Source: Prosopocoilus inquinatus (taxonomy: Eukaryota > Arthropoda > Insecta > Coleoptera > Lucanidae). Taken from it: 64,000 nt of DNA. The stretch lies in the NCBI GenBank assembly GCA_036172665.1, contig CM069873.1, forward strand, positions 44,672,001 through 44,736,000. The letters are read 5' to 3'. Below are positions 25,130 to 35,852 of this stretch, one piece after another (positions within the stretch are counted from its first letter, which is position 1; every line of letters starts with the position of its first letter). The position numbers were made by a program, and so were the translations under genes. A model generated the notes under the pieces. It did no database searches. It had not been told where the DNA came from and saw only the letters and a list, made by a program, of their open reading frames with translations.

Positions 25130-25445
25130 CCAAGTAACACCGTTTGGCTTAATAAACGTTGATAATACTATAATTTAGTTTAATTTTGGTTATGGTATAA
25201 GTGTTTCATATATATTATACGTATGTGGTAAAAGTTTAATAAATATACGTATTTTACACGAGTATGGTATGCCAAAGTACTGGCTTAAAATAGAAATAAA
25301 TTTGCAAGTAAAATTGAATGGTTTAATAAACGTTTATAAAACTACAGTTTATTTTAGTATAGGTTATAGTATAAATTTTAAACGTATATGATAAAGATTG
25401 AATAAATATACGTATTTTAAACGAATATTGTCCTCGTAATTATTG
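25130..25445 (+). repeat. Dispersed repeat tip with two tandem units of about 185 bp
   Basis: Begins CCCAAGTAACACCGTTTGG; each unit starts with GG(C/T)TTAATAAACGTT and contains AATAAATATACGTATTTTA. The same tip, reversed, is at 55085-55123 (end CCAAACGGTGTTGCTTGGG). The element class is not clear. Confidence 0.6.
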
Positions 25446-25631
25446 ACTTATATAAAAATTATTTTTGTAGATTTTATTTTTTGTGTTCAAATTGTTAGAT
25501 TTGTTTAAACCGAAGGAAAGTCAATGATTTATTAACAGAAAAATATAGTAATGTGCACTGAAAGCGATTACGATGTTAAACAAATTTTGAGATACGTTTT
25601 ATATATCATTTATTTTTACGTTTATTTAACG

Positions 25632-26644
25632 TGTCGATGACGAATTTCTCTTGCTTGGAGATGTCGGCACTGCTTCACCACCCACGGGTTGTAAGGCCGT
25701 ATAGGTTTACTTTTAATTATTTGGTGACAGTTTTAATGAAAATCACGCAGTTTTAAAATTACTATTTATTACACAAATAAAAAGCAAATTAACACTGCAC
25801 TAGATCTCCTACGACAGTAATATATACGAAGCAAGGTAAAACTAAAGTAATGTAAAATAACCGAACGCGACTTGATATGTTACAAAAATTGTGTTATGTA
25901 ACGTTATATGTTGCGTTACATAACTTTGTGTGTGTACGATCTACTTAAGATCGAACTTTGCGAAATGATGCGATGATCAACAATGATCAAGAAAAATGAT
26001 GATGTGTTGTGTGTGTTACAGAATATATACTCTACAAAGAGAGGGGAACATAAAGAACAACTAAAGTGATTCACGGAAATTAATAAAATCAGGAACATGG
26101 GTGATTTCTAACCGTGAATAATTCGAAGAAGTTCACAAGGTGGTCGAAGGAAGCTTAATGGATTTGATAATGCACTTGAATGCTTGTGAAACTAGATGAG
26201 CGAGTGTCTTCCGCGAAGGTAAAAACATGGTACTCTAATCCTTCGATGCAGGTGTGGGACGTTTTATGCGTGTCGCACGTGTATTATCTAATACGGAGAA
26301 ATTAAGAGGTATGAGATTAACAAGCAACCTGCGTTCTAACAAGGGTAGAAGCCAAAAAATGGATAAGATTTAAACTACGAGGAATCAGACACTAGATAGG
26401 TCATATTTGTTCGTAGAAAATCTGGAACTTAAGTTGTTGCACTTAAGTGATTTGATGTTCAGCGTATTCGGATAAAAAATAATAGATTTTTATGTGTTAG
26501 ATTAATATTAAGTGATACGCAGAAAGGTAAAGCCAAAAATTCCAAATGAGATTTACTCGGAAGGACTGTCCGACGATGTGAAAAATGCGTAAATATTTTT
26601 ATGGTGATTAAACTAAGTATTCTATAAATGTATGATCCTAAACA
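25632..26644 (-). repeat. BEL 3' LTR (1013 bp)
   Basis: Starts TGTCGATGACGAATTTC, ends CCTAAACA on the plus strand. Matches 32232-33244 except for one base seen near its left end. Confidence 0.96.
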
Positions 26645-26964
26645 TACCGGCCGCCTTGAAAGACCTGGCTTTCAAAACTAATTAAATGCAATTGATCAAT
26701 ACATACATACCAAAAATAATTTATGCGTATAAATATGATCGATTGACTCAAGTTTAAATTGCAAAACTAAATTAAAATGATAGGACAAGATACATATGAA
26801 AATATTATGTCTAAATAAAAATTAATGATTAAGAAAAATGCGTGTTAAAATATACAACTAAATTAAATAGTAATGATTAATAAAATGCATATTAAAATGT
26901 TATAACTAAATAAAAAATGTTTGAATGATAAAACATGTAACTAATTACAAATGATCAATACGTA

Positions 26965-29900
26965 TTAAAATGGCATAATACACAATTTTGTAGAAGGCCT
27001 CTTGATGACAGTTTGTCCAACTCGAACGGTAGCCACTCTGATGACACCATCGGAACCAGGATGAACTTCCTCGATTCTTCCAATGACCCATCGTAGTGGT
27101 GGTGTATTGTCCTCCTTTATGACAACTAATTGCCCTGGTGATAGATTTGCCTTTCCCTGGGATTTCCATTTGGTGCGCTCTTGCAACTGCGTCAAATATT
27201 CTTTGTGCCATCGTTTCCAAAAATGCTGCTTTAGGCTTTCGATGTGCTGCCAATAGCTTAAACGATTAGTATTTAGATGCAGCAGATTAGGCTCAGGAAC
27301 AGTTGTGAGGCAGTCTCCAATTAGAAAATGACCAGGAGTTAGGAAAGAATGATCATTAGGATCTGAGGACATCGGTGTTAAAGGCCTGGAATTTAAAATT
27401 GATTCGATTTGAGTAATTAATGTCAGGAATTGTTCATAGGTAAGTGACGCAATACCTGCAACTCTATAAAAATGATGTTTCATTGACTTAACGGCTGCTT
27501 CCCACAGTCCTCCGAAATGAGGGCTTCTTGGAGGGATAAAATGCCATCTGATACTGTCTTCTGAGAAGTATTTTGATAATGTGTGTTGGTATTGTTGCGA
27601 TGAAAATTGTTTATAGAGATTCTTCAATTCGTTGTTGCAACCTACGAAGTTGGTACCATTATCCGAGTAGATGTTTGATATTTTTCCTCTTCTCGCCATG
27701 AATCTCTTCAGCGCATTCAAAAAGGCTTCTGCGCTGAGATCATTAACCATTTCGAGATGAACTGCCTTTGTGGCAAAACAAATAAATACGGACACGTAAA
27801 CTTTATACGTCTTGCAGTTTCTTCGTTTGTTTTCTCGAATTTGAAATGGTCCGCAAAAATCCACGCCACTGTTGGCGAATGGCTTCGTTTTCTCTAAACG
27901 ACTATTTGGCAGATCACCCATAATGTGCGTTTCGGGTGAAGGTTTCGCCTTGAAGCAAGTAATGCATGTCTTCAAGCATAATTTAACTGAGTTGCGTAAT
28001 GATAATGGCCAAAATTGACATCTAATTGCTGCAATCGCGCCTTGAATGCCAGCATGAAGTTGTCGCTTGTGGTAATAATTTATTACCAATGATGTAAATA
28101 CGTGTTTGGCGGGTAACAGAATTGAATGTCTCTGAGAATAAGGTAGTGAAGAGTTTTTAAGGCGACCACCAACTCTGATGACGCCGTCCTGATCGAGAAA
28201 GGGATTTAATGAAAGAAGATTACTTTTGGAATTAACTGACCCTGACTCTTTAAATGCTTTAGGTCAGACTTAAAGCACTCCCTTTGGACGATTATGACTA
28301 ATCGAGTGAGTGCTAATTGTATGTCATCTTTGTTAATGTAGCTGATGCGAGGAACTGATGCTTGATTCTTCAAACGATTTTTGATTATGCTGATGAAACG
28401 CAAGCAGCAAGCGGTGACCCTGAGTAGCTTGATGTATGACGAATATCGTAAGAATAACTCGTTGGTTTTATTATTGGAACTGAAGCAAGATATAGAAACC
28501 TTTTCTTCTGGTAGAACTTCTGTTTCCATGAGCATCTCTTCATCGAGTTCCGGGAGAGTATCTACTGAGAGCCACTCCGGACCATGCCACCAAAGTGAAG
28601 AATTGTGAAGTTCTGTGGGGCTCATGCCTCTAGATATTATGTCTGCAGGATTTTCTTCAGAGCACACGTGGCTCCATGAATTTACGTCTGTCAGTTCTCG
28701 TATTTCACTTACACGATTGGCTACAAAAGTTTTCCACTTTCGATTGATCGATTTGATCCAAGCTAGAACGATTGTTGAGTCTGTCCAGTATTGTATTTTA
28801 CTGAACTCAACGTTGATAGTTTCAGAAATTTTATCAACTAATCTTGCTAATAATAATGCTCCGCATAATTCAAGTCTAGGAAGCGACGTGTGTTTTATTG
28901 GAGCAACCTTTGATTTGGCGCATAACAAATGGGAAAAAATATTTCCTTCACGAGTTACAGTTTTAATGTAAACGCAGCATCCATATGCAAGTTCGCTGCT
29001 GTCACAAAAACCGTGCAACTCTAAACGTGCAAATTTATCGGTATGAATTACCTTTCTAGGTATTTTGAATACTGACAGCGTTTCAATCTGACTTGAAAGG
29101 TTTTTGAATTGTGTGTATATGTCGACTGGTACCGATTCATCCCAATCGAGTTTCATTTGCCAAAGTTTTTGAATCATGATTTTTCCGTTTATGATTACAG
29201 GTCCGATTAATCCTAAAGGATCATAAAGGCTAGCGATAAATGATAAAATTGATCTTTTCGTTACTTTGCTAATTGCGCTTATTTTTGGACAATCAAAGAG
29301 GAGCAAGTCGCTTTTAGAATTCCAAAGCAGTCCTAATGCCTTAGTATTTTCTTTATCCAGCGAATAAATTTGTTCTTCGACAACGGCAGCATCAAAATCA
29401 ATAAGTGATTCAGTGCAATTTGAAATCCATTTTCTTAATTCAAATCCTCCTTTTTGCAGAAGTTCCGTTGTTTCAGAAATGATTTTTCTTGCTTCATCAA
29501 CAGTAGATGCTCCTGATATCAAGTCATCCACGTAGAAGTCCCTCTTTGTTATTTTTGAACCAATGGGGAACATGCTATTTTCTTCTTCGGCTAATCTTTG
29601 AAGACATCGAGTGGCCAAGTATGACGCGGATGCGGTGCCGTAAGTGACAGTCGCTAATTCGTAAGTTCTTATCGGTTCTTTAATACTCTCTCTCCAAAGA
29701 ATCCTCTGAAAGCGACGTTCAGATTCATCTAGAAGAATCTGCCTGTACATTTTGGCTACATCAGCAGTAAAAACTATTTGATGCGTGCGAAATCTGGTGA
29801 TTATGCTGAATAGATCCTGTTGCATGGTAGGTCCTACCATCAAATAATCGTTAATGGATGTGCTTAAAGATGTTTTAGCTGATCCGTCAAAGACAACGCG

Positions 29901-32096
29901 TAACTTGGTAGTGGTGCTAGATGGTTTTTCGACGCCATGATGTGGCAAGTAATATCCGAATGACCCACTAGACTCAAAATCGGTTTTGTCTAAGAGAGTC
30001 ATGTGGCCTAAATCTGCATATTCTCTTAGAAAATCAATGTATTGATTTTTAAGATCAGGATTGTTGTACAATCGACGTTCAAGATTGTGAAATCGTTTCA
30101 AAGCTAAACTATATGATTCTCCCAACTGATTTGGGTCTTGTTTGAAAGGAAGCTTGACAACAAAGCGTCCGTCTTTATTTCGCCTCACGGTTTTCAGAAA
30201 ATACTCCTCGCACATTTGCTCTTCAGCGGTGAAGTTGACTTTACGATCGAAATTTTCCAGTTTCCAAAATGACGTGAGTAATTCGTCTAGAGTGGTATTG
30301 ATAGACAGATTGCAAGCTACAGGGCCGTAATTTGTGTAGACTTGTGTGGATGCCCCGGATACAATCCATCCGAAATGCGTCTTCTGGAGGCAAGGATGTT
30401 TGCTGTTTGCTTTGATTTGACCAATGCACATTAACTTCCAAAATAAATCTACTCCTATGAGCATATCAATAGGACCGGATTGATTGAAGTGAGGATCGGC
30501 GAGTTTTATGTTTCTCGGTAAATCGAAGCAAGAAATATTTATCGAGTTATGAGGCAAGTTGCTCGTGATTTTGTCCATTATGAGACATCTGATAATCGAT
30601 TGAAAAGCATTGAAACGAGACTTGATTCTAGCATCGACCGCATGTTTGACTTTCATTGCTGATTGATTTAATCCAATAACTGGCACATGATGAGAAATTT
30701 GCGGTAATCCTAATCGATTAGCTAGATTCTTCGTAATGAAGTTTGATTGCGAACCTGAGTCAAGCAATGCTCTGCATGAATGCGGTTTATTCTTTGAATC
30801 ATAAATATCTATCACAACGGTAGATAAAAAAGCCTCCGTTGGAGAATCATTAAATGAATGATTGTTAATTGTTGCATTTATTTGTTGTTTGCTTGTTGAA
30901 GGTGTTGATTGTTTATAATTTGCAATTTGATTAAAATGGAGAAGTGTATTATGTTTCTTCTCGCATTTCTTGCAACCGCTGCTGTTGCATTGGTTGATGT
31001 AATGATTTCCTCGTAAACAATTGAGGCATAATTTTTTAGCTTGCGCTTCTTTCTTGCGTTCTTCTACAGTCATTTTAAGAAATTTTTCGCAATGAAAGAT
31101 CATATGATTTCCTGAACAAATTTGACAAGCTAAATTTGTTGCAACATGTGAGACCTTTTTCGATGATTTCTCGATGAAAATGTTTGATAAGTTTGCATTA
31201 CGAGTTTTCCTATCTACAGCCTCAAGAGTCTGACATTTTTTGTTTAAAAAGTCAGTCATGTTACTTAATGTAGGAATTGTGGTAGAAGAAGGTAAACTGT
31301 CTTCCCACTCTTTGTTGGTTAAATGATCTAATTTGTTGGTAATGATGTGTATGAGTAAATCGTCCCAAAATTCAACAGGACGTTCAAGCGATTTTAATGC
31401 ACGAGTATGTTTAAGAATTCCGTCCAATATTTGACGTAATCCCGTATGAGATTCCTTTATGGAAGAAGGAAGATTAAAAATTGATTTTACGTGATTTTGA
31501 ATAATAATGCGTTTGTTGTCGTACCTAGATTTCAACATGTCCCAGGCAATTTGATAATTTTCGCTGGAGACTGCTAAAGAATGAAGCACTTGAGATGCGT
31601 CGGCCTTTAATGCAGACTTAAGATAATGAAATTTTTGCACATCGGGTATGGACGAATTTAAATGAATTAAAGATTGAAAAGTGTCGTAAAATGGTATCCA
31701 TTCTTCATATAAACCAGAGAAGGTGGGTAATTCTATTTTAGGAAGACGAATGTTATTTCCTAATTGAGAATCGGAAATTTGCTCTGTGGCCTTTGCCTGA
31801 GCAGACTCAGTTGTATGCTTAAAGACAATTTCTTCTGCGCGACCAAGTAAATTAAAATAAGTGTTTTCAAATTCATCCCGTAATTCGTCCTGATAATCTG
31901 ACTTCTCTAGGCACTCTATTTGTGTTTGAATATTATTAAATTCATCCAGGACAGTTTCTAATTTCGATTGTCGTTTCTTGAGTTCAAATGTGTTTATTTC
32001 CTGACCCAGTGAATCTAAATATATAGCGAATCTCGTTGCTGTTGCTTTTAAATGAGAACGTTTGTATTTTAATTCTCTAAGAGTTGCGTCAGTCAT
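26965..32096 (-). pseudogene. BEL/Pao Gag-Pol polyprotein with one frameshift
   Basis: Starts at the ATG at 32096. Up to 28206 there are 1296 codons: DUF1759-type Gag (about residues 120-290, LPTFSGLYEEWIPFYDTF), zinc knuckles (about 325-385, CQICSGNHMIFHC and CLNCLRGNHYINQC), a protease with ALLDSGSQSNF (about 442), Pao-type reverse transcriptase with YVDDLISG (about 854), and an RNase H-like region with WTDSTIVLAW (about 1105). The integrase follows in another frame down to 26965: HAG..CITCFKAK zinc-binding region, GVDFCGPF, YSDNGTNF and a C-terminal LVVIKEDN..LRWVIGRI chromo-like tail. The frame changes by one base in an A-run near 28247-28254. Nothing else appears damaged, so it is either a young dead copy or a sequence error. 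Confidence 0.95.
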
Positions 32097-32231
32097 TTTT
32101 GATAGGGAAATGATAGTATGTGTATGGAAAAATATTAGGATATTAAATTGGAGACTTACCTCGCCTCGATGCTTGTGTTGTTAACTAGTAGAGATGTCGT
32201 TGGAGGATCCGGCTCGAAGGACCAAAAAATA

Positions 32232-33244
32232 TGTCGATGACGAACTTCTCTTGCTTGGAGATGTCGGCACTGCTTCACCACCCACGGGTTGTAAGGCCGT
32301 ATAGGTTTACTTTTAATTATTTGGTGACAGTTTTAATGAAAATCACGCAGTTTTAAAATTACTATTTATTACACAAATAAAAAGCAAATTAACACTGCAC
32401 TAGATCTCCTACGACAGTAATATATACGAAGCAAGGTAAAACTAAAGTAATGTAAAATAACCGAACGCGACTTGATATGTTACAAAAATTGTGTTATGTA
32501 ACGTTATATGTTGCGTTACATAACTTTGTGTGTGTACGATCTACTTAAGATCGAACTTTGCGAAATGATGCGATGATCAACAATGATCAAGAAAAATGAT
32601 GATGTGTTGTGTGTGTTACAGAATATATACTCTACAAAGAGAGGGGAACATAAAGAACAACTAAAGTGATTCACGGAAATTAATAAAATCAGGAACATGG
32701 GTGATTTCTAACCGTGAATAATTCGAAGAAGTTCACAAGGTGGTCGAAGGAAGCTTAATGGATTTGATAATGCACTTGAATGCTTGTGAAACTAGATGAG
32801 CGAGTGTCTTCCGCGAAGGTAAAAACATGGTACTCTAATCCTTCGATGCAGGTGTGGGACGTTTTATGCGTGTCGCACGTGTATTATCTAATACGGAGAA
32901 ATTAAGAGGTATGAGATTAACAAGCAACCTGCGTTCTAACAAGGGTAGAAGCCAAAAAATGGATAAGATTTAAACTACGAGGAATCAGACACTAGATAGG
33001 TCATATTTGTTCGTAGAAAATCTGGAACTTAAGTTGTTGCACTTAAGTGATTTGATGTTCAGCGTATTCGGATAAAAAATAATAGATTTTTATGTGTTAG
33101 ATTAATATTAAGTGATACGCAGAAAGGTAAAGCCAAAAATTCCAAATGAGATTTACTCGGAAGGACTGTCCGACGATGTGAAAAATGCGTAAATATTTTT
33201 ATGGTGATTAAACTAAGTATTCTATAAATGTATGATCCTAAACA
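32232..33244 (-). repeat. BEL 5' LTR (1013 bp)
   Basis: Partner of 25632-26644. The target duplication TAACG follows at 33245. Confidence 0.96.
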
Positions 33245-33245
33245 T

Positions 33246-33464
33246 AACGTCTTTGAACATATAAAATAGCTATTTTATATGTTCATCACTCTTACATCGC
33301 ATTTGCGAATAAATTGGGCAAGTCGTTTTTGGTCTGCAGTGGGAATGTCGAGCTACGTTTCTGCTGAAGAAGCCCCAAGCAGGGCTGAAACAGCTGTCCA
33401 GAGGCTGCTCGAGGTTCTCACTGCAATCAAAAACGATTTGCACAAAATTTTTTTAACGTCTTTG
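33246..33464. mobile_element. 199-bp MITE with 10-bp direct repeats
   Basis: AACGTCTTTG occurs exactly at 33246-33255 and 33455-33464 around a 199-bp insert. The insert begins with a palindromic AACATATAAAATAGCTATTT and holds AAACAGCTGTCCAGAGGCTG and CAAAAACGATTTGCACAAAA, which recur at 37875-37945 and in diverged form at 20990-21140. Its left direct repeat overlaps the BEL TSD. Confidence 0.75.
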
Positions 33465-33886
33465 GTTTTGTGTTTATAAATTAGTATCAATCGGCATGCA
33501 TCGGATGATTTCGTACGTATCTATCAATCACAATGCTAGATTGCTTACACGTGATATGTGGTGTGAACAAAGCCACTAAAGGCTTTGGTGGTCGCCTGTG
33601 CTTCACCCTCAAGTTCAAGTTTTGAGTACGCGCTACAGATCGCCATTTGCATCAGCGTGTAAAAATTGAACATCAAGGACACAGGTATGTACATTATTCT
33701 TTCTTTAGCTGCATTCGATTCGTAGTCGAAATTAATTCGTTTTTAGCAGATCACTTAGAAGTGATCTGAATGCATTTCATTATGTTTGGCTTATGGTAAA
33801 CTTAGACGGATCGAACGCGTAAATTCTTTTTGAATCGAACCAAATTACCAAACTGCGTCTTTGTATATAGGCTGCTTCAGATCACC

Positions 33887-33918
33887 CGTCCCGTCCCGTC
33901 CCGTCCCGTCCCGTCCCA
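33887..33918. repeat. (CCCGT)n pentanucleotide microsatellite
   Basis: About five consecutive CCCGT units in the left arm of the long-TIR element, absent from the right arm. Confidence 0.93.
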
Positions 33919-34386
33919 TCTCATTCCTTTTTCTCAAAAATTAGAATTCATAGGAAACTGCGATTTAATTATTTTTCAAGGTCAACGGCAAGTAGGTGTA
34001 TCTGAGACGAACTTTAAAATTTTAAATGGGATATTAAGTATCATTAAATAGAATTTTTGAAAATAAACCACTTTTACTTGAACAAATATCTTAAATAGTT
34101 TTCGAGAAAAAAAATTAAAATGTGCTAAAAACATGACAATAGCAAGGCATACACACAGAGTATTATTTGCGGGATTGGGACCAACAAGTTAAAACTGCGA
34201 GATAAACTGCGTATTAGTGGACGTTCATGTACAAGTCTAAACTCGCATATTTCTGAGACAGTTAAACCGTCAGATCAGCACACGTCTTACTGCAATTAAC
34301 ACCGAAATAAATCTCACAGTTATTTCTCTAGCAAAAGGTGATTTTTAAACCGGACAAACAATACGTATCTTCTTTTATAATATAAA

Positions 34387-34628
34387 ATGTCTAAAGAATT
34401 TGTAAAAGAATTTGTTGCAATATACAGGGAACACTCTATTTGTGGAAAACAAAATGTAAGGAATACACTAACAAAAATATTAAATCAAAGGCATACGCAG
34501 AGCTAATTAATTATTATAAATCAAATGGATGGAAGGAAAGATTTTGTGATAAGAAAATTCAAACTTTCAGAGGAGCTTTTCGCAAAGAAATGAGAAAAAT
34601 TTTGGGAACGTTGATTCATCCATCCTGA
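34387..34628 (+). pseudogene. MADF-like DNA-binding domain fragment
   Basis: Two overlapping frames together resemble a MADF domain, a Myb/SANT-like fold used by insect DNA-binding factors and transposon accessory proteins. The first starts MSKEFVKEFVAIYREHS. The second continues LWKTKCKEYTNKNIKSKAY and then INYYKSNG and IQTFRGAFRKEMRKI, matching the usual order (E-Y before the acidic W, KAY-EL, T-VK-KI--LR--F--EL). A one-base frameshift falls near 34440. It lies inside the long-TIR element, so it is probably a remnant of that element's own gene. A BESS motif or transposase was not seen. Confidence 0.7.
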
Positions 34629-35852
34629 GATAGTTTCTAAAGTCGTTGGGATCACTATCCTGTAATTCTTTTAACAAAGGCAAGTTTCGTCTTTTTTTCA
34701 GATAACAACAGTTGTAGAGGCCTGATGCAGTTAACATAAATTAATAATAAAGTACATTATTTTTATTTATTTTTAATTCTGTACACTTGCTAAACTGCGA
34801 AAGCTTTGGCGAAAGATAACGGTTTTAATAAACATACAGATAAAACTGTAAGATTAGTGAACTGGCAAGCAGATTTATCTACGGTTTCAAAAACAAAGTT
34901 TTATCTTTCTGTGAAATATGTAAACCTGCAGTTAAAACTGTGTGTGTGTGCCTTGCTAATGTGTAGTCCTAATCGTACTTACGTTATTTTGGCAGGCTTG
35001 AAACTTTACAATGTTTGATAAAGATTACAGATAAATATGTTTAATGTTTTTAAATTATAAAAATTCTTCAATCTTCCTGAATGCCCAAAATATCTAGCAC
35101 CATAAATACCATATGTTTGTATTCGACTTTTCATTCTGGCAGAGGTTCATAAAAATCATGTTCATTTACAATATTTAAAAGAAAGCTATAAAATTAAACA
35201 AAAAAACAATAACAAACAAATTTAATTAAATAAATAGGAATGGCTATGAAACACTGAAAATATTGAAATATTAAAAACAAAAATAACTGAATTTTAAAAA
35301 CAGTCTCTTTCTCAATTATGAATGAACAAGAACAATGTCAAATTCATATGAATTTGAACCATCATCATGAAAAGTCGAATGCAAAAATATATCAATTATG
35401 GTGGCAGACATTTGAACATTTATCAAAATAGAAAAAAATCCGGGATTTAGAAATGTCAAACCTGTCAACCTCTGAGGTTTATCGATTGTTGTAACGTTTG
35501 AAACCAACAAAAACAATGCGTGATTAAGAAACAAATTGTCATGTTTTTAGCATAATTTAATTTTTTTCTCGAAAACTAAGGTATGTATTAAAAATTTGTT
35601 CAAGTAAAACTTGTTTTAAGAAATCCTACTTAATGTTTTAAAAATTCTAAATTTCGTCTCAGATACATCTACTTCCGGTTGACCTTGAAAAATTATATAT
35701 CGCCATTAAATGAGTCAAATGTTACTCATTTTAGAAAATGGGGCGGAACGGGTGGTCTGAAACAGCCTGTATCAGGAAACTAAGTATAGCGATATTGATT
35801 GTTTTAGACTTTTTACTTTGGTATCCATCACATTTGGAAAAAACAACACGTC

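Larger units (their letters stand above)
25632..33244 (-). mobile_element. BEL/Pao LTR retrotransposon, near full length
   Basis: Two 1013-bp LTRs (25632-26644 and 32232-33244) bracket one Gag-Pol coding region on the minus strand. TAACG at 25627-25631 and 33245-33249 is the 5-bp TSD. The LTRs differ visibly at one base only (T at 25645, C at 32245), so the insertion is recent. After the 5' LTR the minus strand reads TATTTTTTGGTCCTTCGAGC, a primer-binding-site-like sequence close to those of many insect BEL elements. The coding region has one frameshift. About 320 bp between the stop and the 3' LTR hold no further ORF. Confidence 0.96.
33866..35771. mobile_element. Long-TIR DNA element (arms of about 260 bp) with a MADF remnant
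   Basis: The sequence 33866-34140 is the imperfect reverse complement of 35524-35771. Outer ends: TATAGGCTGCTTCAGATCAC at the left; GTGGTCTGAAACAGCCTGTA at the right. Inner ends: AACATGACAAT and ATTGTCATGTTT. The left arm carries a (CCCGT) microsatellite at about 33887-33918; the right arm has only GGGGCGGAACGGGTGG. The interior holds the MADF fragment at 34387-34628. The element ends 82 bp before the transposase pseudogene at 35853. TSD not resolved. Confidence 0.8.
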
